A DNA stretch of 6,695 nucleotides from Anaerolineales bacterium (GTDB lineage: Bacteria; Chloroflexota; Anaerolineae; Anaerolineales; E44-bin32): NCBI GenBank assembly GCA_030642885.1, contig DAOWMX010000125.1, positions 1 through 6,695 of the forward strand. The letters are read 5' to 3'. A model generated the notes under the pieces. The model ran no database searches, was not told the origin of the DNA, and saw only the letters and a program-made list of their open reading frames with translations. The translations under genes were made by a program, and so were the position numbers. Below, piece by piece: positions 1 to 6,048 of this stretch. The first letter of the stretch is position 1; the number at the start of each line of letters is the position of its first letter.

Positions 1-1262
1 GGACAATCGATAAGATTGTGACTCACCGGTTCTGGGGCTTCCCGGTCATGATCCTGCTATTTGCTCTCGTCTTCTGGATAACCATAACCGGGGCGAATGT
101 CCCCTCTGCATGGCTTGCATCCCTGTTGATTGGAAAAGGGCACCCGTGGTTGTCGGAGATCGCCTTATCACTGGGCTTCCCGCTCTGGCTGAAGGGGTTG
201 CTGGTTGATGGGATGTACCTGGCAACAGCCTGGGTTATCAGCGTTATGCTGCCGCCGATGGCGATTTTCTTCCCGCTCTTCACGTTATTAGAGGACTTCG
301 GGTACTTGCCGCGCGTGGCCTTCAACTTGGATAGCGCCTTTAAGAAATCCGGCGCACACGGCAAACAGGCGCTCAGTATGATGATGGGCTTCGGTTGCAA
401 CGCAGCCGGCGTGATTGCCACGCGCATTATCGATAGCCCGCGCGAACGGCTTATCGCCATCATCACTAATAACTTCGCACTCTGCAACGGGCGCTGGCCG
501 ACTCAGATTCTTATAGCGACAATTTTTATTGGCACGCTGGTTCCTGCACACTTCGCCGGGCTCATCTCATCCTTTGCAGTCGTTGGGATAGCTATATTGG
601 GGGTCTTGTTGACCTTCCTGGTAAACTTGCTGCTTTCGCGCACGATGCTCCGCGGGGAGCCATCCAGTTTCAGTATGGAACTTCCACCCTACCGACCGCC
701 GCGTATCATGCAGACAATTTATACATCGTTTATTGATCGCACAATCTTTGTGCTGTGGCGGGCAATCGTGTTTGCGATGCCGGCGGGTGCGGTAATCTGG
801 TTGAGCGCGAACATCACCATCGGTGGAGCGACCATTGCCGAGCATCTCGTTAACTTCCTCAACCCAGTAGGCATCCTCATTGGATTGAATGGGGTGATTT
901 TATTGGCTTATATCGTAGCCATCCCAGCGAATGAAATCGTCATTCCAACGATCTTGATGTTGACTGTTTTGATGACCGGGGCTGCGGGTTTTGATACTGG
1001 TACAGGGGTTATGTTTGAGCTTGACTCGAATGCGAGCACGTTGGCCTTGCTTCAGGCTGGAGGCTGGACGTTGCTGACGGCGGTTAATTTGATGTTGTTC
1101 AGCCTGGTACACAACCCCTGCAGCACGACGATTTACACGATCTATAAGGAAACCGGAAGCTTGAAATGGACCACCGTGGCGTCGATTATGCCCCTTGTCT
1201 TGGGTTTGATCATGACTTTCTTTGTGGCTCAGATATGGCGGGTTGCGGCTGGTTTTCTGTGA
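1..1262 (+). CDS. feoB: Ferrous iron transporter FeoB, C-terminal membrane part (5' end outside window)
   Basis: FeoB imports Fe2+ across the inner membrane; its N-terminal GTPase domain controls a membrane permease. Only the permease is seen: the reading frame is open from base 3 and the GTG at 18 is an internal codon, so the G domain (G1-G5 motifs) must lie upstream of the window. About 419 residues are visible. Recognisable pieces, in order, are the first membrane helix after IVTHRFWG, the LLEDFGYLPR segment (bases 285-314), the gate motif GFGCNAAGVIATR (387-425), a second gate motif ALCNGRWP (471-500), the segment PANEIVIP (924-947) and the C-terminal HNPCSTT (1110-1130). The three cysteines that FeoB proteins keep in the membrane, proposed iron ligands, are all present (codons at 396, 483 and 1119). 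The gate form CNGRWP resembles clostridial-type FeoB (CNGRFP) rather than the E. coli CGARLP. A metalloregulator gene follows directly. Family assignment is very secure; metal specificity is inferred from the family. Confidence 0.96.
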   Translation, partial: TIDKIVTHRFWGFPVMILLFALVFWITITGANVPSAWLASLLIGKGHPWLSEIALSLGFPLWLKGLLVDGMYLATAWVISVMLPPMAIFFPLFTLLEDFGYLPRVAFNLDSAFKKSGAHGKQALSMMMGFGCNAAGVIATRIIDSPRERLIAIITNNFALCNGRWPTQILIATIFIGTLVPAHFAGLISSFAVVGIAILGVLLTFLVNLLLSRTMLRGEPSSFSMELPPYRPPRIMQTIYTSFIDRTIFVLWRAIVFAMPAGAVIWLSANITIGGATIAEHLVNFLNPVGILIGLNGVILLAYIVAIPANEIVIPTILMLTVLMTGAAGFDTGTGVMFELDSNASTLALLQAGGWTLLTAVNLMLFSLVHNPCSTTIYTIYKETGSLKWTTVASIMPLVLGLIMTFFVAQIWRVAAGFL

Positions 1263-1328
1263 TCCCGATCCCGGTGCTTTACTTGTGTCCCTAGAAAGTT
1301 GAATTGTCCTGACACGGAATGGAGGATC

Positions 1329-1332
1329 GGAG
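1329..1332 (+). promoter_or_regulatory. Ribosome binding site deciding the start of the DtxR-family gene
   Basis: GGAG lies 7 bases before the ATG at 1340, which is normal Shine-Dalgarno spacing. The in-frame ATG at 1319 has only a poor ACGGA in front of it. A second GGAGG at 1321-1325 lies within the first codons that the 1319 start would use, 14 bases from the 1340 ATG, and would make little sense as coding sequence. This favours 1340 as the true start. Confidence 0.55.
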
Positions 1333-1339
1333 CGAGGTT

Positions 1340-2014
1340 ATGCCCGAGCAGTTAACGCATGCGACCGAGGATTATCTTAAGGCCATATATAAGCTATCGG
1401 CCACGGGCGGACGCGCCACGACGACGGAGCTTGCTAATCTGTTGAACGTCACACCAGCCTCTGTAACCGGGATGGTGCAGAGGCTGGCGAGCGACGATCC
1501 CTCCTGGGTTGATTATCAGAAACACCACGGCGTCTCACTGACTCCAAAGGGAGAAAGAGCGGCGCTGGAGATCATCCGCCATCATCGCTTGATAGAGATG
1601 TTCTTGCACGAAATACTAGGCTATCCATGGGACGAAGTGCATGATGAGGCGGAACGACTGGAGCACGTAATCTCTGATAACTTTGAGGAGCGGATCGCCA
1701 GGGCGTTAGGTTACCCAACTCACGACCCGCACGGGGATCCCATCCCCACCCGTGATTTAAAAATACATCCAGCATGTGTCACGCGCCTGAGCGATTTACG
1801 CCCGAATCAACAAGCAGTGGTTGTGAGGGTGCGCGATTCCGACTCTGATTTTTTGAGGTACCTTGGCGAGTTGGGTTTAAGGCCGGAGACGAAGGTTTCT
1901 ATCCTGGAGCACTCTCCCTTCGACGAAAACCTTAAAATTCAGGTCAATGGTAAGCCTGCACCGGTGGTATTGGGCAGGAAGATTACGCAGCAGGTTTTCG
2001 TAGATATCCTCTAA
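1340..2014 (+). CDS. DtxR/MntR-family metal-dependent transcriptional repressor
   Basis: This is a cytoplasmic metalloregulator; members bind Fe2+ or Mn2+ and then repress metal-uptake operons. From the 1340 start it has 224 residues, typical of the three-domain DtxR/IdeR form. Residues 1-70 are the winged helix (TEDYLKAIYKL, then a helix-turn-helix at about 27-49). Residues 71-140 are the metal-binding and dimerisation domain, with HHRLIEMFL and VHDEAERLEHVISD. Residues about 150-224 form the FeoA/SH3-like domain. By alignment from memory with DtxR, the primary site would be Asp11, Glu105, Glu108 and His109, and the ancillary site His82, Glu86 and His101. Asp and Glu stand where DtxR has Met10 and Cys102, which is the MntR-like choice. 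The position of MntR Glu11 is Lys14, as in DtxR-type proteins. It follows feoB by 77 bases with no visible terminator, so it is probably in the feo operon and may control it. An ATG at 1319 would add 7 residues. Fe versus Mn specificity is not decided, so no symbol is given. Confidence 0.93.
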   Translation: MPEQLTHATEDYLKAIYKLSATGGRATTTELANLLNVTPASVTGMVQRLASDDPSWVDYQKHHGVSLTPKGERAALEIIRHHRLIEMFLHEILGYPWDEVHDEAERLEHVISDNFEERIARALGYPTHDPHGDPIPTRDLKIHPACVTRLSDLRPNQQAVVVRVRDSDSDFLRYLGELGLRPETKVSILEHSPFDENLKIQVNGKPAPVVLGRKITQQVFVDIL

Positions 2015-2133
2015 TTACCTTGAACTCAGCGCTATCCAGCACACCTTGCACGGGACCCTTAAGCGGGAGATCATCGGGGCAACCCTGTGGAGCGTCGCAT
2101 TTATCAACGTGCCACTTCGAGGAATAGTTTATG

Positions 2134-2139
2134 TATAAT
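2134..2139 (+). promoter_or_regulatory. -10 box (TATAAT) for the helicase gene, probably giving a leaderless mRNA
   Basis: A perfect TATAAT sits 8 bases before the ATG at 2148. Transcription usually begins about 6-8 bases after the -10 box, so the mRNA should start at or within a base or two of the A of the ATG. No Shine-Dalgarno sequence precedes this ATG apart from AGAAG directly touching it, which is too close to work normally. No good -35 hexamer is found at 15-19 bases upstream. A TG pair touches the box but lacks the one-base spacer of a true extended -10. The rest of the gap 2015-2147 shows no clear terminator or other gene. Confidence 0.6.
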
Positions 2140-2147
2140 CCCAGAAG

Positions 2148-4688
2148 ATGCCTGTAGAAGAAGCGCTGGAACGGCTCCGGCTTGACCCCGTATTTATGAA
2201 GAATGTATCGGCATGGGAGCGAATCCCTGCTAGGCCGGCGCGCTACGCAGAATTCCCTCCGCAAGTATCGCCGCGGTTGGTCGACGCGCTGCGGCGCCAG
2301 GATATGGCGCCTCTTTATTCGCATCAGGCTGCGGCTGTGGAAGCTGCTTTGGCGGGGGAGAATGTTGTCGTTGTGACCGGGACAGCATCCGGAAAGACGC
2401 TTTGCTATAACCTGCCGGTGTTGCAGACGCTGCTTGCTGACCCAGATGCACGCGGGTTGTATCTCTTTCCCACGAAAGCCCTCTCCCAGGATCAATCCGC
2501 TGGTTTAAATAATTTCCTCGATGTGTTGAACGCTGCCGAGCAGATCCCGGTAAGGACCTATGATGGTGATACGCCGCGGGCGCGGCGGCGCGCCATTCGC
2601 GATGATGTCCGCATCTTAATCACGAACCCCGACATGCTCCACGCAGGCATCTTGCCTCACCACCCGCGCTGGGCTGCCCTGTTCGAGAACCTGCGCTGGG
2701 TCGTGATTGATGAGCTGCACGTTTACAGGGGCATCTTCGGATCGAACGTCGCTAATCTTCTGCGGCGTTTGCGCCGTGTTTGTCGGTTCTACGGGTCTGA
2801 CCCGTTATTTATTCTCACATCTGCCACTATCGCCAACCCGAAGGAACTAGCTGAAGGATTGATTGAAGCGCCTGTGACTGTGGTGTCGCAGGACCTGGAT
2901 GGATCACCGAGATCCGAGAAGCACATCGTGATCTATAATCCGCCCGTCATCGATCCGGCGTTGGGCATTCGACGGGCATATACACTTGAATCAACGCGTG
3001 TGGCGGAGTCGTTTCTTAAAGAAAATGTACAGACGGCAGTGTTCGCTCGAGCGCGCATGACCACCGAGCTGCTCCTTGGGTATTTACGAGATTCGTATGA
3101 GCAGATGGGTGGCGCCCCAATGGCGATACGCGGCTATCGGGGCGGATATTTACCTCTCGAACGCAGGGAAATTGAAAGAGGGCTGCGTAGCGGTGAGGTT
3201 CTCGGCGTAGTTGCGACGAATGCATTGGAGTTGGGGGTCGATATCGGCCAATTAGGAGCCGCCGTCGTCGCCGGATACCCGGGCACAATCGCAAGTCTTT
3301 GGCAGCAGATGGGGCGCGCAGGACGGCGCAGCGAGGTGTCGGCCGCGGTACTGGTCGCGTCCGCCGCCCCGCTCGATCAATTCGTCGCCGCTCACCCGGC
3401 CTACTTATTTGAACGCTCGCCTGAAATGGGGTTGATCAATCCAGATAATCTGGCGATCCTGCTGCGCCATCTGCGCTGTGCTGCCTTCGAACTTCCCTTC
3501 GAAGCCGACGAGCGGTTTGGCTCTGTAGAAGATGTATCGGTGCTTCTTGACTTTCTAACCGAAGAGGGTGACCTGCATCGATCGAATAGGCGCTATCACT
3601 GGGTGGCTGACACTTATCCGTCGGAAGGCGTTTCGCTGCGCGCGAGCAGCGATGCGACAGTGGTGATCCAGGATGTGGGCGCAGGACGACCCGTCGTAAT
3701 CGGCGAGGTAGATTCTGCAACAGCCCCGATTCTGCTTCACGAGGGGGCGGTTTACATTCATGAGGGACGAACCTACCTCGTACGACGTCTAGATTGGGAC
3801 AAGGCCATCGCCGAGGTTGAGCCGGCCCAACTAGACTATTACACCGATGCCTCGGAGACGGTTGAACTGGATGTGCTAGAAGTGTTTGAAGCCGACGAAA
3901 ACAAACCTGCTCGACGTGCCCACGGCTGGGCACGGGTCACGGCACAGACCATCTCTTATCGAAAAGTCAAACGCTATACTCACGAGACTCTCGGGTATGG
4001 CGTTATCGATTTACCGCCGCGCGAATTTGAGACCAGTGCTTATTGGATGTGGATAGCGCCGGAGATGGCTAAACAGATGGAAGCCGACGGCGTACTGCTC
4101 GCGCCGCAGGATTATGGCCCCGATTGGGCGGGTGCCCGTAAAGCCGCTCGGACACGGGATTCCTTTCTATGCCGGCAGTGTAATGCTCCAGAGCGTGAAG
4201 AGCGAGAACATGACGTCCATCATATCCGACCCTTCCGCGAGTTTAATTTCATCCCCGGCGAAAACCGGAATGACCGTCTGGCGAATCAAGTCGACAACCT
4301 GATCACGCTCTGTTCGACATGTCATCAACGGGCCGAATCGGCGCGCGGCAAGCGCAGCGCATTGGGAGGATTAGCCTATGCCATTCGCAATATTGCGCCG
4401 CTCTACTTGATGAGCGATCCGCGCGATCTCGGGGCGATTACAGTTGTGCGCGATAAACAGACCAAAGCGCCGACGATCACACTCTTCGATCGAGTCCCTG
4501 AGGGGCTTGGATTGGCGGAGCGTCTCTATGAGCTGCATGACGAACTGCTTGCCGGCGCCCTCGATCTTGTGCGCAACTGCCGTTGTCAGGATGGTTGCCC
4601 GGTCTGCGTTGGACCGGTCGCCCCAGGCGGAGGAGAGGTGAAGGTCCTGACCGTGAGATTGCTGGAGGCGCTCATACAGGGGGGGTAA
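2148..4688 (+). CDS. MrfA/Hrq1-family DEAD/DEAH-box DNA helicase with an inserted HNH module
   Basis: This is a superfamily 2 helicase of the YprA/MrfA/Hrq1 group, whose studied members work in DNA repair (MrfA of Bacillus in mitomycin C damage). Residues 1-60 carry the family leader, ending in LYSHQ (Q motif region). RecA domain 1 has motif I TGTASGKT (77-84), Ia FPTKALSQDQ (107-116), Ib TNPDMLH (159-165), II DELH (188-191) and III SATI (225-228). RecA domain 2 has motif V ATNALELGVDIG (356-367) and VI QQMGRAGR (386-393). Residues about 430-640 match the winged-helix and linker region. The C-terminal MrfA zinc-binding (MZB, DUF1998) part resumes near 740 and ends with Cys811, Cys813, Cys817 and Cys820. 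Between them, residues about 657-732 are an HNH-type zinc module not present in MrfA itself. The total of 846 residues exceeds the roughly 750 of MrfA by about the size of that insertion. The start is firm: an in-frame stop lies 9 bases upstream, and the family leader begins at this Met. It appears to be its own transcription unit. The helicase call is secure; nuclease activity is inference. Confidence 0.94.
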   Translation: MPVEEALERLRLDPVFMKNVSAWERIPARPARYAEFPPQVSPRLVDALRRQDMAPLYSHQAAAVEAALAGENVVVVTGTASGKTLCYNLPVLQTLLADPDARGLYLFPTKALSQDQSAGLNNFLDVLNAAEQIPVRTYDGDTPRARRRAIRDDVRILITNPDMLHAGILPHHPRWAALFENLRWVVIDELHVYRGIFGSNVANLLRRLRRVCRFYGSDPLFILTSATIANPKELAEGLIEAPVTVVSQDLDGSPRSEKHIVIYNPPVIDPALGIRRAYTLESTRVAESFLKENVQTAVFARARMTTELLLGYLRDSYEQMGGAPMAIRGYRGGYLPLERREIERGLRSGEVLGVVATNALELGVDIGQLGAAVVAGYPGTIASLWQQMGRAGRRSEVSAAVLVASAAPLDQFVAAHPAYLFERSPEMGLINPDNLAILLRHLRCAAFELPFEADERFGSVEDVSVLLDFLTEEGDLHRSNRRYHWVADTYPSEGVSLRASSDATVVIQDVGAGRPVVIGEVDSATAPILLHEGAVYIHEGRTYLVRRLDWDKAIAEVEPAQLDYYTDASETVELDVLEVFEADENKPARRAHGWARVTAQTISYRKVKRYTHETLGYGVIDLPPREFETSAYWMWIAPEMAKQMEADGVLLAPQDYGPDWAGARKAARTRDSFLCRQCNAPEREEREHDVHHIRPFREFNFIPGENRNDRLANQVDNLITLCSTCHQRAESARGKRSALGGLAYAIRNIAPLYLMSDPRDLGAITVVRDKQTKAPTITLFDRVPEGLGLAERLYELHDELLAGALDLVRNCRCQDGCPVCVGPVAPGGGEVKVLTVRLLEALIQGG
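4116..4343 (+). other. HNH nuclease-like domain inside the helicase
   Basis: Residues about 657-732 of the helicase read as a complete HNH module. The order is CRQC (Cys675, Cys678), then DVHHIRPF (689-696) with His692 as the expected first HNH histidine, then Asn717 in DNLITLC, then CSTCH with Cys722, Cys725 and His726. The two CxxC pairs should hold a structural zinc, while His692, Asn717 and His726 are the expected metal-binding and catalytic set. No key residue is missing, so the module looks intact. It sits between the family segment FETSAYWMW (627-635) and the MZB part that restarts around LGGLAYAIRN (739-748). The reading frame runs through without a break. Confidence 0.85.
4578..4607 (+). 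other. C-terminal four-cysteine zinc cluster of the helicase (MZB/DUF1998)
   Basis: The string CRCQDGCPVC (residues 811-820) supplies four cysteines in the spacing C-x-C-x3-C-x2-C. This is the hallmark zinc site of the MrfA-type C-terminal domain, which is needed for function in characterised family members. Its presence shows that the HNH insertion has not destroyed the host domain. The histidines I expect in the conserved HA-x-EHA-like helix just before PLY are replaced here (AYAIRN, 743-748). Confidence 0.8.
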
Positions 4689-4854
4689 GAATACGGGTCA
4701 GTTTGGAGAAAGCGCATGGTCCATGGGTTAGCTTCCTCCTCGGCTTGTGAGCGGCGATAGTAATAATGGGATCTAATTCTAAAAAGTCCCGCTAAACAGG
4801 CGTTCGGATTATTGCAGGGCCCCATATGCTGCAAATGATCACGGAGCGCTGACT
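4689..4854. other. Non-coding gap between converging genes
   Basis: These 166 bases separate the stop of the helicase (plus strand) from the stop of the RAM-domain gene (minus strand). No credible gene is seen. It contains a perfect 11-base palindrome, CATGGTCCATG (4715-4725), and a weak hairpin with arms TTGCAG (4812-4817) and CTGCAA (4829-4834) around an 11-base loop. Neither is followed by a clear run of T on either strand, so no intrinsic terminator can be called although both transcripts should end here. Confidence 0.5.
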
Positions 4855-5085
4855 TCAGTCTTCCACCACCAGGCAGGTCAGGGTGTCTAACACGCCCGGA
4901 ATGGGCTGGATCTTAGTGGCCATGATTTTGCCCAAAGCCTTGATATCATCCGCTTCCACAACAGCCACTGCGTCATAGGGGCCAAAGGCCATATTAGCCT
5001 CAATGACACCGTCCACGCGGCGGAGATACTCAACGACTTGCTCAATCTGACCGGCGTGAATTGTAATCAAAATATACGCTTTCAT
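4855..5085 (-). CDS. Stand-alone Lrp/AsnC ligand-binding (RAM) domain protein
   Basis: This 76-residue cytoplasmic protein matches only the effector-binding and oligomerisation half of Lrp/AsnC regulators (RAM domain, beta-alpha-beta-beta-alpha-beta fold). The DNA-binding helix-turn-helix is absent. Visible signs are the first strand AYILITI (3-9), a helix at about 11-23, VDGVIEAN (24-31), the GPYD turn (35-38) before strand AVAVVEADD, a second helix at about 47-58, and IPGVLDTLT (62-70) leading to the last strand. The length is the usual one for single-domain RAM proteins, so it is not a broken Lrp gene. It starts at ATG 5085 with AAAGGA six bases upstream and lies 16 bases after the FNT channel gene on the same strand, so the two are very probably co-transcribed. 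Such proteins bind amino acids or other small molecules in known cases; the ligand and target here are unknown. It might modulate the channel, or pair with a full-length Lrp encoded elsewhere. Confidence 0.88.
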   Translation of the reverse strand: MKAYILITIHAGQIEQVVEYLRRVDGVIEANMAFGPYDAVAVVEADDIKALGKIMATKIQPIPGVLDTLTCLVVED

Positions 5086-5091
5086 TGGCTA

Positions 5092-5097
5092 TCCTTT
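5092..5097 (-). promoter_or_regulatory. Ribosome binding site of the RAM-domain gene
   Basis: On the minus strand AAAGGA lies 6 bases before the ATG at 5085 and entirely within the 16-base gap after the FNT stop codon. A good site this close to the upstream stop supports translation of both genes from one mRNA. Confidence 0.65.
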
Positions 5098-5101
5098 CGG
5101 T

Positions 5102-5947
5102 TTAATGTTCGGTATGGCGCAAGAATACAGACCAGTACACAGCAGCGACGAAGATTGAGCCGCCGATGATATTGCCAATGGTCACAGGGAGCAGGTTGTT
5201 GACTAAGAAATTGCTCCAAGTGAGATTTGTGAGTTCTAGACCTGTTGCCGTGACAAATGCGGGGTCGAAAGACTCGATCATCAACGCGACAGGGACAAAA
5301 TACATATTTGCCACGCTGTGTTCAAAGCCTGCGGCAACGAAGGCGGTGATTGGAAAAATGATCGTAGCGATTTTATCGATGGTGCTGCGGGCACTGAAGG
5401 TGAGCCACACCGCCAGACAAACCAGGATGTTGCCCAGCAGGCCGAGCATCAATGCCTGAAACCAACCAAAATTAACCTTGCCGTTGGCAATTGCTAACGC
5501 GCTGGCTCCGACCATGCCTCCGCCAAAGGTGTACTGCCTGCTTAAGATGATCATGATTGCGGTTCCGATGGATCCCACGAAGTTACCTACGTAGACGATC
5601 CCCCAATTGCGCAGTAACGCCGTTGTGCTCACCTTGCGGCTTGCCCAAGCCATAACGATAAGGTTGTTGCCCGTAAAAAGCTCTGCGCCGCCGATAACGA
5701 CAAGGATAAGGCCGAGGCAGAAGGCGAAGCCGACGAGGAGTTTCGTCACGCCGAAGGGCAGCTCGCTAGACGTCCCGGCGGAGATTGTGGTGGCGAAGAT
5801 CGCGCCCAGGGCGATAAAAGCGCCTGCCAGGATGGCCAGGACGAAGGTGCGCAGCGCCGGCGCTTCCGCCTTACTGACCCCGATATATTCGGCTCGGCGC
5901 GCCATCTCCGGAGGGAGCAGGGCGTCTATACTCAGTTCTCTATTCAT
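5102..5947 (-). CDS. Formate/nitrite transporter (FNT) family channel, FocA/NirC-like
   Basis: FNT proteins are pentameric inner-membrane channels for small monovalent anions (formate, nitrite, hydrosulfide). This one has 281 residues, the normal length, with six expected membrane helices. Family signatures in order are AGAFIALGA (41-49), GGAELFTGNN (86-95), NWGIVYVGNFVGS (114-126), LGNILVCLAVW (171-181), GFEHSVANMYFVP (207-219) and NLLPVTIGNIIGG (251-263). His210 corresponds to the pore histidine His209 of E. coli FocA, and Phe203 to its constriction residue Phe202. The stretch ARSTIDK to GFEHSVANM closely follows FocA. Even so, I cannot tell formate from nitrite or hydrosulfide, so no symbol is given. 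The start at ATG 5947 has AGAAGGG 9 bases upstream. The gene leads a probable two-gene unit with the RAM-domain gene and has its own promoter-like sequence. No formate-lyase, formate dehydrogenase or nitrite reductase gene is in view to fix the substrate. Confidence 0.95.
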   Translation of the reverse strand: MNRELSIDALLPPEMARRAEYIGVSKAEAPALRTFVLAILAGAFIALGAIFATTISAGTSSELPFGVTKLLVGFAFCLGLILVVIGGAELFTGNNLIVMAWASRKVSTTALLRNWGIVYVGNFVGSIGTAIMIILSRQYTFGGGMVGASALAIANGKVNFGWFQALMLGLLGNILVCLAVWLTFSARSTIDKIATIIFPITAFVAAGFEHSVANMYFVPVALMIESFDPAFVTATGLELTNLTWSNFLVNNLLPVTIGNIIGGSIFVAAVYWSVFLRHTEH

Positions 5948-5956
5948 AGCCAGTTA

Positions 5957-5963
5957 CCCTTCT
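5957..5963 (-). promoter_or_regulatory. Ribosome binding site of the FNT gene
   Basis: AGAAGGG on the minus strand lies 9 bases before the ATG at 5947. It is a moderate match at acceptable spacing and supports that Met as the start; the next Met, at residue 15, would cut into the conserved N-terminal helix. Confidence 0.45.
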
Positions 5964-5975
5964 GCTAAATCAAGA

Positions 5976-5986
5976 TTGTCAGACAA
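5976..5986. promoter_or_regulatory. 11-base palindrome, possible operator of the FNT-RAM unit
   Basis: TTGTC-A-GACAA is a perfect inverted repeat with a one-base centre. It lies 4 bases downstream of the proposed -10 box of the FNT promoter, so it would cover the transcription start. A one-base loop cannot form an RNA hairpin, so a dimeric protein binding site is the simpler reading. It does not match the FNR consensus. No partner protein can be named. Confidence 0.35.
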
Positions 5987-5990
5987 CTAA

Positions 5991-6019
5991 ACGATACCCC
6001 CGATATTGAGGCTCGGCAA
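5991..6019 (-). promoter_or_regulatory. Possible sigma70-type promoter for the FNT-RAM unit
   Basis: On the minus strand, TTGCCG (6019-6014) and TATCGT (5996-5991) are separated by exactly 17 bases, the ideal spacing. The matches are partial: three of six for the -35 hexamer and four of six for the -10. The predicted start near 5984 leaves an untranslated leader of about 35 bases with the ribosome site in it. The 101-base gap after the permease gene also suggests an independent promoter. Confidence 0.4.
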
Positions 6020-6048
6020 GGAACAAAGATCACTTGTGAAAAATGTAA

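Noticed and set aside
18..20. GTG as the start codon of a short 414-residue FeoB
   Set aside because: The frame is open to the window edge, and the residues before it (IDKI) continue the normal FeoB linker into VTHRFWG. It is an internal valine of a longer gene.
2004..2138. Short plus-strand open frame in the gap before the helicase
   Set aside because: It has no ATG or GTG start near its beginning and no ribosome site, it is short enough to arise by chance, and it matches no family I recognise. Its stop codon falls in the -10 box.
2148..4688. Helicase with HNH as part of a phage-defence system such as DISARM, which also uses DUF1998 proteins
   Set aside because: The neighbours are metal and anion transport genes with no methylase, phospholipase-D-like or other defence partner in view, and the helicase motifs fit the MrfA/Hrq1 repair family better.
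4586..4834. Minus-strand frame with a GAGGAGG-like sequence before internal ATGs near 4720
   Set aside because: It lies mostly antisense to the helicase 3' end, shows no domain-like pattern, and the purine-rich stretch is likely coincidence.
4812..4834. TTGCAG/CTGCAA hairpin as a terminator
   Set aside because: The stem is only 6 base pairs around an 11-base loop, and no T-run follows on either strand.
6030..6039. TCACTTGTGA near the permease stop as a CRP/FNR-like site or terminator
   Set aside because: The arms are only four bases with a two-base centre. The layout does not match CRP or FNR consensus, and it is too small for a terminator stem.
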